Assembly: GCF_028401385.1 (NCBI RefSeq)
Contig: NZ_JAQOMR010000001.1
Coordinates: forward strand, 3,578,501-3,642,500
DNA: 64,000 nt
Source of the DNA: Marinicella algicola
GTDB lineage: Bacteria > Pseudomonadota > Gammaproteobacteria > Xanthomonadales > Marinicellaceae
Reading direction: 5' to 3'
Shown here: piece by piece, positions 22,419-33,252 of the stretch
Numbering within the stretch: position 1 is the first letter of the stretch
Layout of the letters: every line of letters begins with the position of its first letter
Notes under the pieces: model-generated
The model's input: the letters and a program-made list of their open reading frames with translations, nothing else
The model's database searches: none
Told to the model about the DNA's origin: nothing
Program-made: the position numbers and the translations under genes

Positions 22419-23285
22419 TCAGCGTTTCCGGGCAGTTGCAAAAATGACAACGCGGTCATTTCCGCCCAGATCCCGGTGTGATTCCACCCGAATAAGCCCC
22501 GCTTCGGAGAAGATCGCGGTTACCATATCCTTCTGATCAAACCCGATTTCGAGCGCAACAACGCCGTCTTCGGCAAGATGATTTCCGGCTTCCGCCGCGA
22601 TTGCCCGATAGGCATCAAGACCATCAGCGCCCCCGTCCAGAGCCAGTGCGGGGTCATGGTCCCGCACTTCCGGCGCAAGCGCCTCGATGTCATCAGAGAC
22701 GATATAGGGCGGATTTGACACAATCATGTCGAACTGCCCACGAACTGCAGAAAACCACGGCCCGCTTGCCGTATCAAAACGATCGGCGACACCATTGATC
22801 AAGGCATTGGCGCGCGCAGTTTCAAGGGCTCCGCCTGCAATATCTGTCGCCAGCGCTGTCGATTTGGCGCAGTTCTTGAGAAGCGCGACCGCAATGGCAC
22901 CGGTTCCCGTACCAAGATCGACAAGGCGGGCTGCTCCTTTGCGCTCCACCGCCTGGCGAAGCCATGGCAGACAGTGCTCGACCAGGATTTCGGTATCCGG
23001 TCGCGGCTCCAGCGTATCGGCGGACAGCATGAAATCGAGACCGTAGAATTCGCGGGCACCGAGGATCCGGTAGACCGGTTCGCGGGCAACCCGCCTTGCA
23101 ACCGCAGCGGCGACAGTCTCTTGCTCATCGGCATCCAGCGCACGCGTGCCTTCAGTGATCATCCCGGTGAGAGAAAGGCCGAGCACACCGCTCAAAAGAT
23201 GCCGGGCATCGTCTGAGGGCGTTTCGAGCCCTGCTGCTTCGAAAGAGGCCACGGCCTCGCGATAGGTCGCGTGAAGTGTCACCAC
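22419..23285 (-). CDS. prmC: Release factor glutamine methyltransferase
   Basis: 288 residues, intact. Methylates the GGQ glutamine of RF1 and RF2. The SAM site is LVDLGTGTGAIAVALL and the substrate-glutamine motif NPPY lies in IVSNPPYIVSDD. The N-terminal helical substrate domain includes REPVYRILGAREFYGL, typical of PrmC/HemK. It begins 11 bases after the stop of prfA, its own substrate. Confidence 0.96.
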   Translation of the reverse strand: MVTLHATYREAVASFEAAGLETPSDDARHLLSGVLGLSLTGMITEGTRALDADEQETVAAAVARRVAREPVYRILGAREFYGLDFMLSADTLEPRPDTEILVEHCLPWLRQAVERKGAARLVDLGTGTGAIAVALLKNCAKSTALATDIAGGALETARANALINGVADRFDTASGPWFSAVRGQFDMIVSNPPYIVSDDIEALAPEVRDHDPALALDGGADGLDAYRAIAAEAGNHLAEDGVVALEIGFDQKDMVTAIFSEAGLIRVESHRDLGGNDRVVIFATARKR

Positions 23286-23295
23286 GCTTGAGCCC

Positions 23296-24377
23296 TCATC
23301 CTGTGTGGGCGCCGAGAAGGGCGAGTTGACCGGCCTGATAATCGGAGATCAGCGCGTCGACGACTTCGTCAAGATCGCCGGCAATCACGGAATCGAGCTT
23401 GTACAGCGTCAGGTTTATGCGGTGATCGGTGACCCGCCCTTGCGGAAAATTATAGGTGCGGATGCGCTCGGAACGATCCCCGGAACCGACCTGGCTCTTG
23501 CGGTCGGCGGAGCGTTCGCTATCGGCACGCTGGCGTTCCATGTCGAAGAGCTTGGCGCGCAACACCTGCATCGCCTTGGCCCGGTTCTGGTGCTGGGATT
23601 TTTCCGAGCTGGTGACGACAATGCCGGTCGGGATATGGGTGATGCGCACAGCCGAATCCGTTGTGTTGACGTGCTGGCCACCCGCCCCGAGGCGCGCATC
23701 GTGTCGATGCGGATGTCGTCCTGGCGCACTTCAATATCGATATCCTCGGCTTCCGGCAAAACAGCAACGGTCGCGGCGGAGGTGTGAATGCGCCCGCTGG
23801 CTTCGGTTTCCGGCACGCGCTGAACCCGATGCACGCCGGATTCAAATTTCAGCCTTGAAAACACCCCTTTGCCGGAAACGGAAGCAATGATTTCCTTGTA
23901 GCCGCCGGCATCGCCCTCGCTTGCGGACAACACCTCAACCTTCCAGCCCTTGTCAGAGGCGTAGCGCTCATACATGCGAAACAGATCGCCGGCGAAAAGG
24001 GCGGCTTCCGATCCGCCGGTTCCGGCGCGAATTTCCAGAACCGCGCTTTTCTCGTCCGCCGCATCGCGCGGCAAAAGCAGAAGCTGGATTTCGCTGGTCA
24101 ACGCTTCGATACGCTCTTCCAGCTCCGGCACTTCCATTTCCGCAAGCTCACGCATCTCCCTTTCGGTGGCGCGATCGGAAAGCAGGCTGTTCAGATCGGC
24201 AAGCTCGCTTTCGACGGCCTGATAGTCACGGATCTTGGCGACGACCGGGTCCAGCTCGGCATATTCCGATGCGAGTTTGACGTAGGTTTCCGCATCGGGG
24301 CCGGCTGACATGCGTGCCTCGACCTCGGAAAACCGCCGTTCCAGTTCCCGCATCTTTTCCTGTGGTAGCCTCGCCAC
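23296..24377 (-). CDS. prfA: Peptide chain release factor 1, one frameshift
   Basis: Recognises UAA/UAG stop codons. Start is GTG at 24377 with GGAG 10 bases upstream; it yields [15 protein letters not shown], the canonical N-terminus. The frame breaks at the C4 run 23685-23688 (five expected): with the base restored, the protein reads [16 protein letters not shown], containing the catalytic GGQ, and continues to a normal end (360 residues). Because RF1 is essential and the break lies immediately before GGQ, a real mutation would be lethal. First of prfA-prmC, 53 bases after ptsP. Confidence 0.96.
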
Positions 24378-24430
24378 GCGTGGTCATCTCCGCTTGTTAT
24401 GGGTTTCGTTGCCGTTCGTTTGCAGCGCCG

Positions 24431-26698
24431 CTAAAGCGGAATGTTGTGATCGCTTGCGAAGCGCTCCAGCAGCGCGCGCACTGGCGTCAGATTGGACGGA
24501 TCGTCGAGTGCTGCATTCACGACTTCGCTGACGGCTGAAATGTCGAGGCCGAGCAGCATTGCCTTAACCGGCCCGATCGCCGTCGCAGACATCGAGACAG
24601 AGCGGTAGCCGATCGCAAACAGCGCCAGCGCCGAAATCGGCTTGCTGGCATATTCGCCGCAAAGCGTTACCGGAACACTGTTGCGTTCGCCTGCCCGCAT
24701 GATATCCCGCAGCATTCTGAGGAAAGGTTTGCTGATCGTGTCGTAGCGATCGGAAACCCGGGCATTGCCACGGTCGATTGCCATGAAGAACTGGTAGAGA
24801 TCGTTGGAGCCAACCGAGACGAAATCTACCTCGGCCATCAGTTCATCGATCTCGTAGAGAAGTGCGGGCACTTCCAGCATGGCGCCAAGCTCGATCTTGC
24901 GCGGCAACCGGTGGCCGAAACGCCCCAGATGCTGCACTTCCTTGGCCATCAACGCCCGTGCCTCGCGAATTTCGCCAACCTCGGAAACCATCGGCACCAT
25001 CACCCGCAATGTCTCGCCCGCCGAGGCCTTCATCAGCGCACGAAGCTGCATGCGCAGAAGATAAGGCCGGTCAAGCGCCAACCGTATCGCCCGCCAGCCC
25101 ATGGCCGGATTTTCCTCTTCCTGGGAGCGGAAATAGGAGACCATCTTGTCGGAGCCGATATCAAGCGTACGGAAGGTGACGGGACGATTGCCCGCATGAT
25201 CCAGAACCTGCCGGTAGAAGCTCTCCTGCTCAGCCGCTTTCGGCATGCGCGACGCGATCATGAACTGCAGTTCGGTGCGAAACAGGCCAATGCCTTCCGC
25301 GCCGCTGTCATCAAACTGCGGCAGGTCGACCAGAAGCCCGGCATTCATCATCAGCCGGACGCGAACACCATCGGCGGAAACCGGATCGACATTTCTGAGT
25401 GCCCGGAACTGTTCCTGCCGGCGCGCTCTCAGCCTCAGCTTTTCCTCATAGGCGGTGATGACCGCATCGAGCGGGCGCACATGCACCTCGCCGTCGTCGC
25501 CATCGACGATGACCGCATCCCCGTTTTCCACCTGGGCGGCAACGCCGGTCGCCTGGCCGATGACGGGAATGCCCATCGCCCGCGCTACAATGATGACATG
25601 GCTGGTCGCTGCGCCATCTTCGAGCACGAGGCCGCGCAGTTTTTCACGCGGATAATCCAGAAGCTCGGCGGCACCCATCGCACGGGCCACGACGACAGCG
25701 TCTTCGGGAAAGCTCTCGCCATCAGTGTCGACTGTGTGGCCGGTCAACTGACGCAGCAACCTGTTGGCAAGATCATCGAGATCATGCATGCGGTCGCGCA
25801 TGAAAGGATCGGTGAGCCGGATCATCCGCGCCTTGGTGTCGCTCTGAACCTTTTCAACCGCACCCTCGGCAGTCAGGCCAAGCGTGATCGCTTCTTCCAG
25901 ACGCCGCACCCAGCCACGATCATGTGCAAACATGCGATAGGTTTCCAGGACCTCGCGATGCTCCCCTTCGGCGGAAACGTCTTTGCGCTGCAACAGCTCG
26001 TCGATCGAAAACCGCAGCTTTTCCATGGCCGCGCGCAGCCGCGCGATCTCGGCATCGCTGTCCTCGTTAACGAGGTTGCTGATCATGATTCGCGGTTCGT
26101 GCAGCACGACGTGCCCGAGCGCGATGCCCTCGCCATAGGCATCGCCTGAGAACGAAACCGTGCGGGTGAGATCGAGCTCCATGCCGGGCCGGGTGATTTT
26201 CTTGAGATCCCCGGAGGCAATCAGCTCGGCCAGCAGCATTGCCGCCGTCTGCAGCGCCTCGACGTCTTCTTCGCTATACGCGTGTTCATCGGTATTTTGA
26301 ACCACAAGGACGCCAAGCGTGCGCCCGGCGCGCAGAATCGGAACACCGAGGAAGGAGTGATAGATTTCCTCTCCGGTCTCCGGCAGGTAGCGAAAAGCGG
26401 GGTGAGACTGGGCGTCGGAAAGGTTCAAGGGGCGCGCGGAGGCCGCAATTGTCCCGACCAGGCCCTGCCCCATGCGAAGGCTCGCCAAGTGAACCGCGTC
26501 GCGCTTCAGGCCTTGCGTCGCATAGAGCTCGAGCACACTGTCGGCTCTCAAGACGTAGACCGAACACACGGCGGCGACCATATTGTCGGCGATCTGGCCG
26601 ACAATACGGTCAAGGCGGGTCTGTGGCTCCAGCGGCTCGGCCATCAGTTCCCTGAGCCGCTTCAGCAATATACGCGGGCTCGGTGCTTGGTGGTTCAT
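24431..26698 (-). CDS. ptsP: PEP-protein phosphotransferase PtsP (enzyme I Ntr)
   Basis: 755 residues, intact. Residues about 20-160 are a GAF domain; the rest is the PEP-utilising enzyme I fold. The active-site histidine lies in GAATSHVIIVARAMGIPVIG, and the PEP-binding region shows GIGLFRTELQFM and VPMVSEVGEI with CGEYAS near the end. It phosphorylates the nitrogen PTS (NPr, EIIA-Ntr) that adjusts potassium, nitrogen and stress responses. It lies 83 bases after lysC on the same strand, a conserved rhizobial order. Confidence 0.95.
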   Translation of the reverse strand: MNHQAPSPRILLKRLRELMAEPLEPQTRLDRIVGQIADNMVAAVCSVYVLRADSVLELYATQGLKRDAVHLASLRMGQGLVGTIAASARPLNLSDAQSHPAFRYLPETGEEIYHSFLGVPILRAGRTLGVLVVQNTDEHAYSEEDVEALQTAAMLLAELIASGDLKKITRPGMELDLTRTVSFSGDAYGEGIALGHVVLHEPRIMISNLVNEDSDAEIARLRAAMEKLRFSIDELLQRKDVSAEGEHREVLETYRMFAHDRGWVRRLEEAITLGLTAEGAVEKVQSDTKARMIRLTDPFMRDRMHDLDDLANRLLRQLTGHTVDTDGESFPEDAVVVARAMGAAELLDYPREKLRGLVLEDGAATSHVIIVARAMGIPVIGQATGVAAQVENGDAVIVDGDDGEVHVRPLDAVITAYEEKLRLRARRQEQFRALRNVDPVSADGVRVRLMMNAGLLVDLPQFDDSGAEGIGLFRTELQFMIASRMPKAAEQESFYRQVLDHAGNRPVTFRTLDIGSDKMVSYFRSQEEENPAMGWRAIRLALDRPYLLRMQLRALMKASAGETLRVMVPMVSEVGEIREARALMAKEVQHLGRFGHRLPRKIELGAMLEVPALLYEIDELMAEVDFVSVGSNDLYQFFMAIDRGNARVSDRYDTISKPFLRMLRDIMRAGERNSVPVTLCGEYASKPISALALFAIGYRSVSMSATAIGPVKAMLLGLDISAVSEVVNAALDDPSNLTPVRALLERFASDHNIPL

Positions 26699-26781
26699 CG
26701 CAGTCTGTCCCCGGTGGAGAAACCTTTGACGGTTTCAGTCGGACGGTCCGAAACATGAAATCCGGAGCCGTCCGTTACGGC

Positions 26782-28033
26782 TTATTTATCGAGACCGTAG
26801 CAGGAATGCAAAGTTCTGACAGCAAGCTCGGCATAGGCACCGTCTATCAGGATCGAGATCTTGATCTCCGACGTGGTGATCGCCTTGATGTTGATGCCCT
26901 TTTCGGACAGCGCCTTGAAGGCCGACGCCGCAACGCCCGAATGCGAACGCATGCCGATGCCGATCACCGAAATCTTGGCCAGTTCGGTCTCGCTTTGAAC
27001 CGCGTCATAGCCGATCTCGGAATGCCTGGCGGCAAGTGCTGTCTTGGCCTTTTCCACGTCGGAGGCCGGCACGGTAAAGGTCATGTCGGTATGGGTGCCG
27101 TCCTCGGAAATGTTCTGGACGATCATGTCGACATTGACATGGGCCTCGGCAAGCGGGCCGAAAATGGCGGCGGCAACGCCGGGGCGGTCTTCCACACGGC
27201 GCAGCGAGATCTGCGCCTCATCCTTGGCATACGCGATGCCGGTTACGACTTCCTGTTCCAAAATCTCATCCTCGTCGCAAATCAGTGTTCCGGGCGGATT
27301 GTCGAAATCGCCCATGCCCGGCGCATCCGGCGCCTCGAAACTGGAGCGCACGAATGTGCGCACTTTATGAACCATGGCCAACTCGACGGAGCGCACCTGC
27401 AGCACCTTGGCGCCGAGCGAGGCCATTTCCAGCATTTCCTCGAACGCCACCTTCTTCATGCGCCGGGCCTTCGGCTCGACGCGCGGATCGGTGGTGTAGA
27501 CGCCGTCGACATCGGTATAGATATCGCAGCGATCGGCGTTAACTGCAGCAGCGATGGCGACGGCAGAGGTATCGGAACCACCACGCCCGAGCGTGGCGAT
27601 GCGGTTATCCGGGCCAATGCCCTGGAACCCGGCGCACACCGCAACCTGCCCCTCGCCCATGCGCTTGACGATATCCGAGCCGTCAATGCCATCGATCCGG
27701 GCAGCGCCATGGGTGCTGTCGGTCTTGATCGGCAACTGCCAGCCCTGCCAGGAGCGGGCATTGACGCCCATCGACTGCAACACAATGGAGAGCAGACCGG
27801 ACGTTACCTGCTCGCCTGAAGAGACGACCACATCATATTCGCGCGCATCATGCATCGGCGAGGCTTCGCGGGTCCACCCGACCAGCTCATTGGTCTTGCC
27901 GGCCATGGCAGACACGACAACGGCGACCTCATGGCCGGCATCGACCTCGCGTTTGACATGGCGCGCCACATTGCGGATCTCGTTCGATATTGGCGACAGA
28001 TGTGCCGCCGAATTTCATAACAATGCGGGCCAT
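26782..28033 (-). CDS. lysC: Aspartate kinase, one frame break near the N-terminus
   Basis: First step of the aspartate family (Lys, Thr, Met, DAP). Start 28033 gives MARIVMKFGGTSVANIER, the substrate signature. Near 27980 the frame changes: removing one base restores ERIRNVARHVKREVDAGHE. The kinase core has GRGGSDTSAVAIAAAV and DIYTDVDGVYTTDPR. The C-terminus holds two ACT domains (feedback regulation by Lys/Thr), seen as ISLRRVEDRPGVAAAIFGPL and KISVIGIGMRSHSGVAA. About 416 residues corrected. This is one of the few insertion-type breaks. Confidence 0.95.
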
Positions 28034-28231
28034 TTTCCAACACTCGAATTCTAAAACGTCCGAAAGCGGATGGCGGACGCAACACCATGGCATTCCTGTG
28101 GGGCCGGTCGGCGGCCAGCTTTGGTCGCGACCGGACTCCAAAGCCGGAAAGCTGCGGTTTCTTAGCGAAATCGGACCCCGCGCGCAATGGCGCTTGAAGA
28201 GAGTTTGTCGAAGCTGCGCAACGCGGGCGCG

Positions 28232-29004
28232 CTATTTTTCAGAAAGGGCCGTCGGCATGACCACCGGTCCGCCATTCGCGTGGCCGAAAAATGCCTCCAC
28301 GCCATAGACCCGACGCAAGTTCTCAGGCGTCAGCACCGAGGCCGGCGGCCCGTCTGCGACAATGCCCCCTCGCTGAGCATCACCAACCGCGTGCACCAGC
28401 GCGCGGCGAGCCCGAGATCATGCAGAGAGCAGACCACAGAGCGGCCCTCACGCAAGAGCGAGGCGAACACCTCCATCAGCGCGATCTGGTGGGCGGGATC
28501 AAGGCCTGCAACCGGTTCATCGGCAATCAGAAGCGGCGTGGCCTGGGCCAGTGCCCGGGCAATAAGCACCCGCGCCCGCTCACCACCAGAGAGCGTATCG
28601 GCGCGGCGCTCGGCAAGCGAGGCTACCCCCATACGCGCCATGGCCTTTGCGATGATCTGGCCGCCGGCATAATCGCCGAAGGCGGAGCATTCCCGCCAGG
28701 GTTGACGCCCCAGCCCGACGACATGACGTACGGCCACCGGCCAGGCGATTTCATGATCCTGGGGCAGATAGGCCACCGCGCGGGCACGCTCAAGCGGTGT
28801 CATCTGCGCCAGCGGCGTCTTGAGCAAGTGCACATCGCCGGAAGCACGGATCAGGCCGAGGCAGGCCTTCAGCAGCGTCGATTTGCCCGCACCGTTCGGC
28901 CCGATCAGGCCGACAAGTTCACCATGGCCAACCGAAAATCCGACATCGTCGACAATCGTGCGCGCGCCGATACGGACCGTGATCCTTTCAGCACTCAACA
29001 GCAT
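28232..29004 (-). CDS. btuD: Vitamin B12-type ABC transporter ATP-binding protein, one frameshift
   Basis: ATPase of a FecCDE/BtuCD-type importer. Walker A GPNGAGKSTLLKACLG, signature LSGGERARVLIARALA, Walker B LLIADEPVAGLD. The C5 run at 28365-28369 appears one base short; restoring it changes the end to SEGGIVADGPPASVL and ENLRRVYGVEAFFG, the normal C-terminus, stopping at 28232 (257 residues). The start ATG at 29004 overlaps the permease stop by one base (TGATG). Last gene of the btuB-F-C-D operon; B12 as substrate is inferred from the riboswitch. Confidence 0.85.
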
Positions 29005-30004
29005 CAGATCAGCTCCCGGCGAGTCTTGTAGATCAGCCACAAAAAGAATGGCGCGCCGATCAGTGCGGTCACCACCCCAATCTTCAGATCGCGTTCCGGT
29101 GCGATCAACCGCACCGCGACATCTGCCGCAAGCAACACCGTTGCGCCGCCGAGTGCGCTTGCGGGCAGCAACCTCGAGGGCACCGCTCCGACGAGCGGGC
29201 GCAGCAGGTGCGGCACCACAAGCCCGACAAAGCCGATCGTACCTGAAACGGCGGTTGCCGCGCCGACGCTTGCCGCAACCCCCAGATCACCAGCCGCTCC
29301 GTGGTTTTCGGCGAAACCCCGAGACTGGCCGCCGCATCATGACCCAGCATCATCGCATCGAGTGCGCGCGCGGAGAACAACAGCAGCACCCAGCCAATGG
29401 CCATGAACGGAATGGCCAGCCAGAATTGCAGCATCGAGCGATCGGCAAGCGAGCCAAGCATCCAGAACATGATTTCCATGGCGGCGAACGGATTGGGCGA
29501 AAGGTTGAGCGCCAGCGCGGTCATCGCGCCGGCAAAGCTTGTGACGGCAACACCGGCAAGGATGATGGAAAGGCTGCGCGCACCGCCGCCCGCCAGAAAC
29601 CGCACCAGCACGACAGAAGCAAAAGCGAAGACAAGTGCAAGGATGGGCAGGGCCAGCGCAAACAGCGCCGAAAGCCCGGTATAGAGCGCAATCACCGCAC
29701 CCAATGATGCGGAGGCCGAGACACCGAGCAATCCCGGTTCGGCCAGTGGGTTGCGCAGATAGCCCTGCAGAACCGCTCCGGACAGACCGAGCGTTAGCCC
29801 AATGGTGAGCCCGAGCAGCGCGCGCGGCAGCCTGATCTCCTGCATGATCAGCGCAATCGCGCCGGCATCCCGGCTGAAAAGCCCGGCAAGCGCTGCGCGG
29901 AGACCGAAACCTGCGGGGCCAACCGTGAGTGACGCCAGAAACAGCAGGATCACGAGCGCCCCGAGACCGGCAAGAACAACGAAATACCGTCGCTGTTCAC
30001 TCAT
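29004..30004 (-). CDS. btuC: Vitamin B12-type ABC transporter permease, one frameshift
   Basis: FecCD-family permease, about 333 residues and ten helices. Family marks: LPRALLGLTIGLTLGLSGAV, GYLRNPLAEPGLLGVSASAS, and, after restoring one base in the C5 run at 29279-29283, GTIGFVGLVVPHLLRPLVG. Start 30004 (MSEQRRYFVVLAG) has AGAGG upstream and overlaps the end of the binding-protein gene by 8 bases (ATGAGTGA). It is the translocation channel between BtuF-like and BtuD-like proteins. Confidence 0.87.
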
Positions 30005-30879
30005 TCCCGCGACCTCTGGCCAAACCGTCTCTGACACGGGCAATCGCATCAAGGCTGAACGGCCCGCCGCAGATCGTCAAACGGCTGGGAAGGTCGATGA
30101 AATCCGCGTTTTCGGCGACCGCGCGAAAGGCCGGATGGGCAAAGGAGCCTCGGCCAATGCCGGAGCGTCATACCCACTGTCACCGCCGACGATGACCTCG
30201 GGCGCAGCCATGATCAGTCGCTCCAGCGGCAGGCGACCAAGCCCGTCGACACCGGCGGAAACACCGATATTGTCGAGGCCCGCATCGGCGACGATATCGC
30301 CGGCGAGTGTGCCATCACCCGAGGTGTAGCCGTTGGCATAGTAGAGCGCTGCGGTCTTACCGCTTGCCGGCGCTTCGAGAAGGGCTGCGCGCCTTGCATC
30401 CATATCATCGACGAGCTGCCTTGCCGCATCGTCCCGGCCAAGCAGATGCCCCATGCGCAACAGGTTGTCGCGCACATCCTCAAGCGAAGCCTCGGGCGCG
30501 AACTCAGCCACGGGAATACCGAGCCGTTTCAGAAGGTCGACCGTTTCGCGAGTGGTGTAGCTGCCGGCCAGAACCAGATCCGGTTTCATCAGAAACACTT
30601 CTTCCGCCAGCCCGTGGTTGAGCGGATAGGCGATCGCATCTTCGGCCATGGCGGATATGGCGGGATCGGCGGCAAGCGCCGAAACCGAGATGAGCTGATC
30701 GTCCCCGGCAAGCAGCATTGCCATCTGGTCGGTACACAGATTGATCGAGACCACCCGGTTGGGGCTGATAAGGTCATGCCGGGCCAGCACCGGCCCGGCA
30801 GCAATCACAGAAAAACAAGGCCAGCGCGCACGGTCTTGACGGATAAAACGTTTCGAGCCGTCAGCGCCGACCAGTTCAT
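29997..30879 (-). CDS. btuF: Periplasmic cobalamin-type binding protein (BtuF-like), two frameshifts
   Basis: Start ATG at 30879 abuts the receptor stop (TGAATG), implying translational coupling. The first residues MNWSALTARNVLSVKTVRAG lead into a hydrophobic signal segment ending VIAAGPVLA once one T is restored at the A5 run 30811-30815. The mature part is a two-lobed helical-backbone binding protein: VSINLCTDQMAMLL, KPDLVLAGSYTTRETVDLL, ALYYANGYTSGDGTLAGDI. A second break at 30141-30143 (one base short) restores FAHPAFRAVAENADFIDLP and a normal end. About 294 residues. Confidence 0.82.
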
Positions 30880-32811
30880 TCAGAAGGTCCTTTGGTAGGA
30901 AAGCGATACCGTGGTTCCCGGCTCCTTGTAGCCATACGCGCTCTCATATTCTTCATCGAAAAGATTATCCACCGCGAATTTAACCCGTGCTGCCGGATCG
31001 ACGTCATAGAGCGCCGAAACATTGACCAACGTGTAATCGCTAAGCTGTGGATTGTAGCTATCGCTATTGGTCCAGCGGCTTCCAACATATTCGATATCGG
31101 CATTGAGGTTGAGCGCCTCGCTCGCCTGCCAGCTTGCGGCCGCTGTCAGCTTCAGCCGGTTTTGGTTTGCAATATAGATGTCATCCGTCTCGTCCTTCGG
31201 CAGACGATATTCAAAGCCGAAATCGAGCCCGAAGCGATCTTCGACCAAGCTCTGCGACCAGACCGCACGCACACCGGATATCTTCGCCTTCTCGATGTTC
31301 TCCATGGTACCGATAAAAGTGACCGGATCGGAGACATAGGCGATCATGTCATCGATATAATTTTCGTAGTAAACAACATCGATGACAGTACCGTAGCCGG
31401 AATCCCAGTTCAGGCCGGCTTCCCAGTTCTTCGAAGTTTCGGCATCAAGGTTCGGATTGCCGACATAGGAGCCGTCAAACGCCCAGTAGAGATCGTTGAA
31501 GGTGGGCGCGTTGAAGCCGGTGGAGAAGGAGGCCCGTGCCGTCAATCCGGCAACGAGCTCATAGCCGAGCCCGGCATTATAGGTCAAAGCCCCGCCGAAC
31601 TGTTCGTCGGCATCGTAGCGCAGGCCGGCATTGAGCGTGAGCGCCTCGTATTCCAGGCCATACTGGCCGTAGACCGCACCGACATTGCGCGAGGTTTCGG
31701 TATAATCGACGGATGAATCCACCGTCTCGCGATAGGCTTCGCCACCAAGGGTGAAGGTGTTGAGCGCATCGCCCGTCAGCACTTCCCTGGTGGTCGATCC
31801 CGAAAGACCATAGCGATTGGTATCGTAGTGGGTATCGGCTTCCGGATGCCCGTCGCGGAAATTCTTCTGGTAATCAAAGGCCGAATAGACTTCGAAGACA
31901 GAGGACCAGTCATCAGAATGGTCAAGCTCGGCACCGAGCTTGAAAGCGGCATTGGTCTGGGTCGCCTGATTGGCGCCGTAAACCATGTCGCCGGTCATCC
32001 AGTCGGCATAAGGCGCGCTGTCGAAATGCGGGTTGGAGCGGGCGTAAAACCTTCGGAATAAAGCCGGCCCCAGTTGAAATCCTTGCCGATCGAATAGTTA
32101 AGCGAGCCCTGCAGAAAGCCGTCGCGGCCATCTTCGTGGACCGAATTTTCGGGCGTGGTGAAGTCATAGCCCTCGGTTCCGAGGATCGAGAGGCCAACGT
32201 TGAAATCCACGCCATTATCAGTGATCCCGCGCGTGGCAATGGTACCGAAACCGCCCCAGGGCCAGGTCACACCGGTTTCCAAAGTGGTGCAGATCGACTG
32301 ACCATTGACACAGGACGAGCCGTCCTTGGTGATGATGTTGACAACGCCGCCGATGGCATCAGCGCCCCACTGGGCAGAGTGCGCGCCCTCGGCGATCTCG
32401 ACACGGTCGATGGCAGAAAGCGGAATATTGGACAGATAGGCAGAGCCGGCCGTGGCCGAGGCCACACGCATGCCGTCCACCAACACGAGCGTCTGGCTGG
32501 CGCTGGCGCCGCGCAGCGTGATCGAGGACTGAGCGCCCTGACCACCATTGGTCGACACGTTCACGCCCGGATATTTCCTGAGCAGCGACGGCAGGTCGGG
32601 TGCTGCCGATTTCTCGATATCGGCCTCGGTGATCACTGTCACGGTCGAGGTCGATTGCACGATCGTTGAAGGACGCCTGAGCGGCGTCGTCACATAAACC
32701 GGCGCAAGCTCGGTAACCCCTCTTCGAAAGAAGTGGCATCCTGGGCCAGCACCCAATGCGCCGGTGTCAGGGTCAAAATGGCAGCAGAAGCCGCAAGCAG
32801 AGATTTTTCAT
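30880..32811 (-). CDS. btuB: TonB-dependent outer-membrane receptor, BtuB type, three frameshifts
   Basis: Start 32811 with GAGGA upstream. A missing A (T5 on the plus strand, 32804-32808) restores MKKSLLAASAAILTLT and a signal peptide ending at VLAQD. A missing G at 32717-32720 leads into the TonB-box region TELAPVYVTTP. The plug domain follows (TVTVITEADIEKS, LPSLLRKYPGVNVS, VLVDGMRVASATAG, IGGVVNIITKDG). A missing T at 32045-32048 joins plug to barrel. The last strand ends SLSYQRTF with terminal Phe, an outer-membrane insertion signal. About 644 residues. B12 specificity is inferred from the riboswitch. Confidence 0.88.
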
Positions 32812-32984
32812 TCCATATCCTCAGGCGGCCGGTTTCAAGCCGGCCGAAAAAGCCCGTCGAGGAGAAGAAAGGACACGGAGATACCCGGTCGCGGTTCTGT
32901 CCCGTCGGTGGCAACATCGTTTCGAAATGTCACCGCGACGGCAGACCGCGCCAAAACAAGAACCCCGTGTTCCAGCATGGGTGA

Positions 32985-33160
32985 CGGGATCCGGCAGGTC
33001 TCCTGGCTTCCGCGTCATCGCCATTGTTTCCGTCTTCCCGAGCATTCGCCCAGTGACATCATGGAAACGGCTCTGCGGCTACAGTTGCGGGGGCAGCCAC
33101 GGTTTTGCACCGTGTTCCTTTTCATCCGTCCTCGCGAACGGAACCTGATCCACGCGCAAT
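32985..33160 (-). promoter_or_regulatory. Cobalamin riboswitch upstream of btuB
   Basis: On the minus strand the leader contains the B12 box GCCAGGAGACCTGCCGG (about 32990-33012) and, 5' of it, the other conserved blocks: CACGGTGCAAAACCGTGG, CTGCCCCCGCAACTGTA and GATGTCACTGGGC. Order and spacing match the adenosylcobalamin riboswitch. When the ligand is bound it is expected to shut off btuBFCD. A hairpin (GGCCGGC and CCGGCC, about 32826-32845) between riboswitch and btuB may be part of the expression platform, possibly masking the ribosome site. Confidence 0.93.
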
Positions 33161-33252
33161 CTATGCGGCGGATAACGACGGTGTCAATGAAGCCAATCTT
33201 CTGATTTGTCCGAACTATTCAGCGGTATTGCTTTTCAGCCACAGATCGGATT

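Noticed and set aside
23680..23690. Programmed frameshift in a release factor gene
   Set aside because: Programmed frameshifting is known for prfB, with an in-frame UGA and an SD-like signal. This is prfA, the shift is at a C/G run before GGQ, and similar breaks occur across the window.
26725..26795. CGGACGG/CCGTCCG inverted repeat between lysC and ptsP
   Set aside because: Long loop and no T run; ptsP lies downstream in what looks like one transcription direction, so a terminator is not supported.
28030..28231. Possible gene between lysC and btuD
   Set aside because: About 200 bases with only short frames, no ribosome site and no recognisable protein.
32826..32850. Terminator on the plus strand (GGCCGG hairpin followed by AAAAAG)
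   Set aside because: There is no plus-strand gene upstream and no T run; it is better explained as part of the btuB leader.
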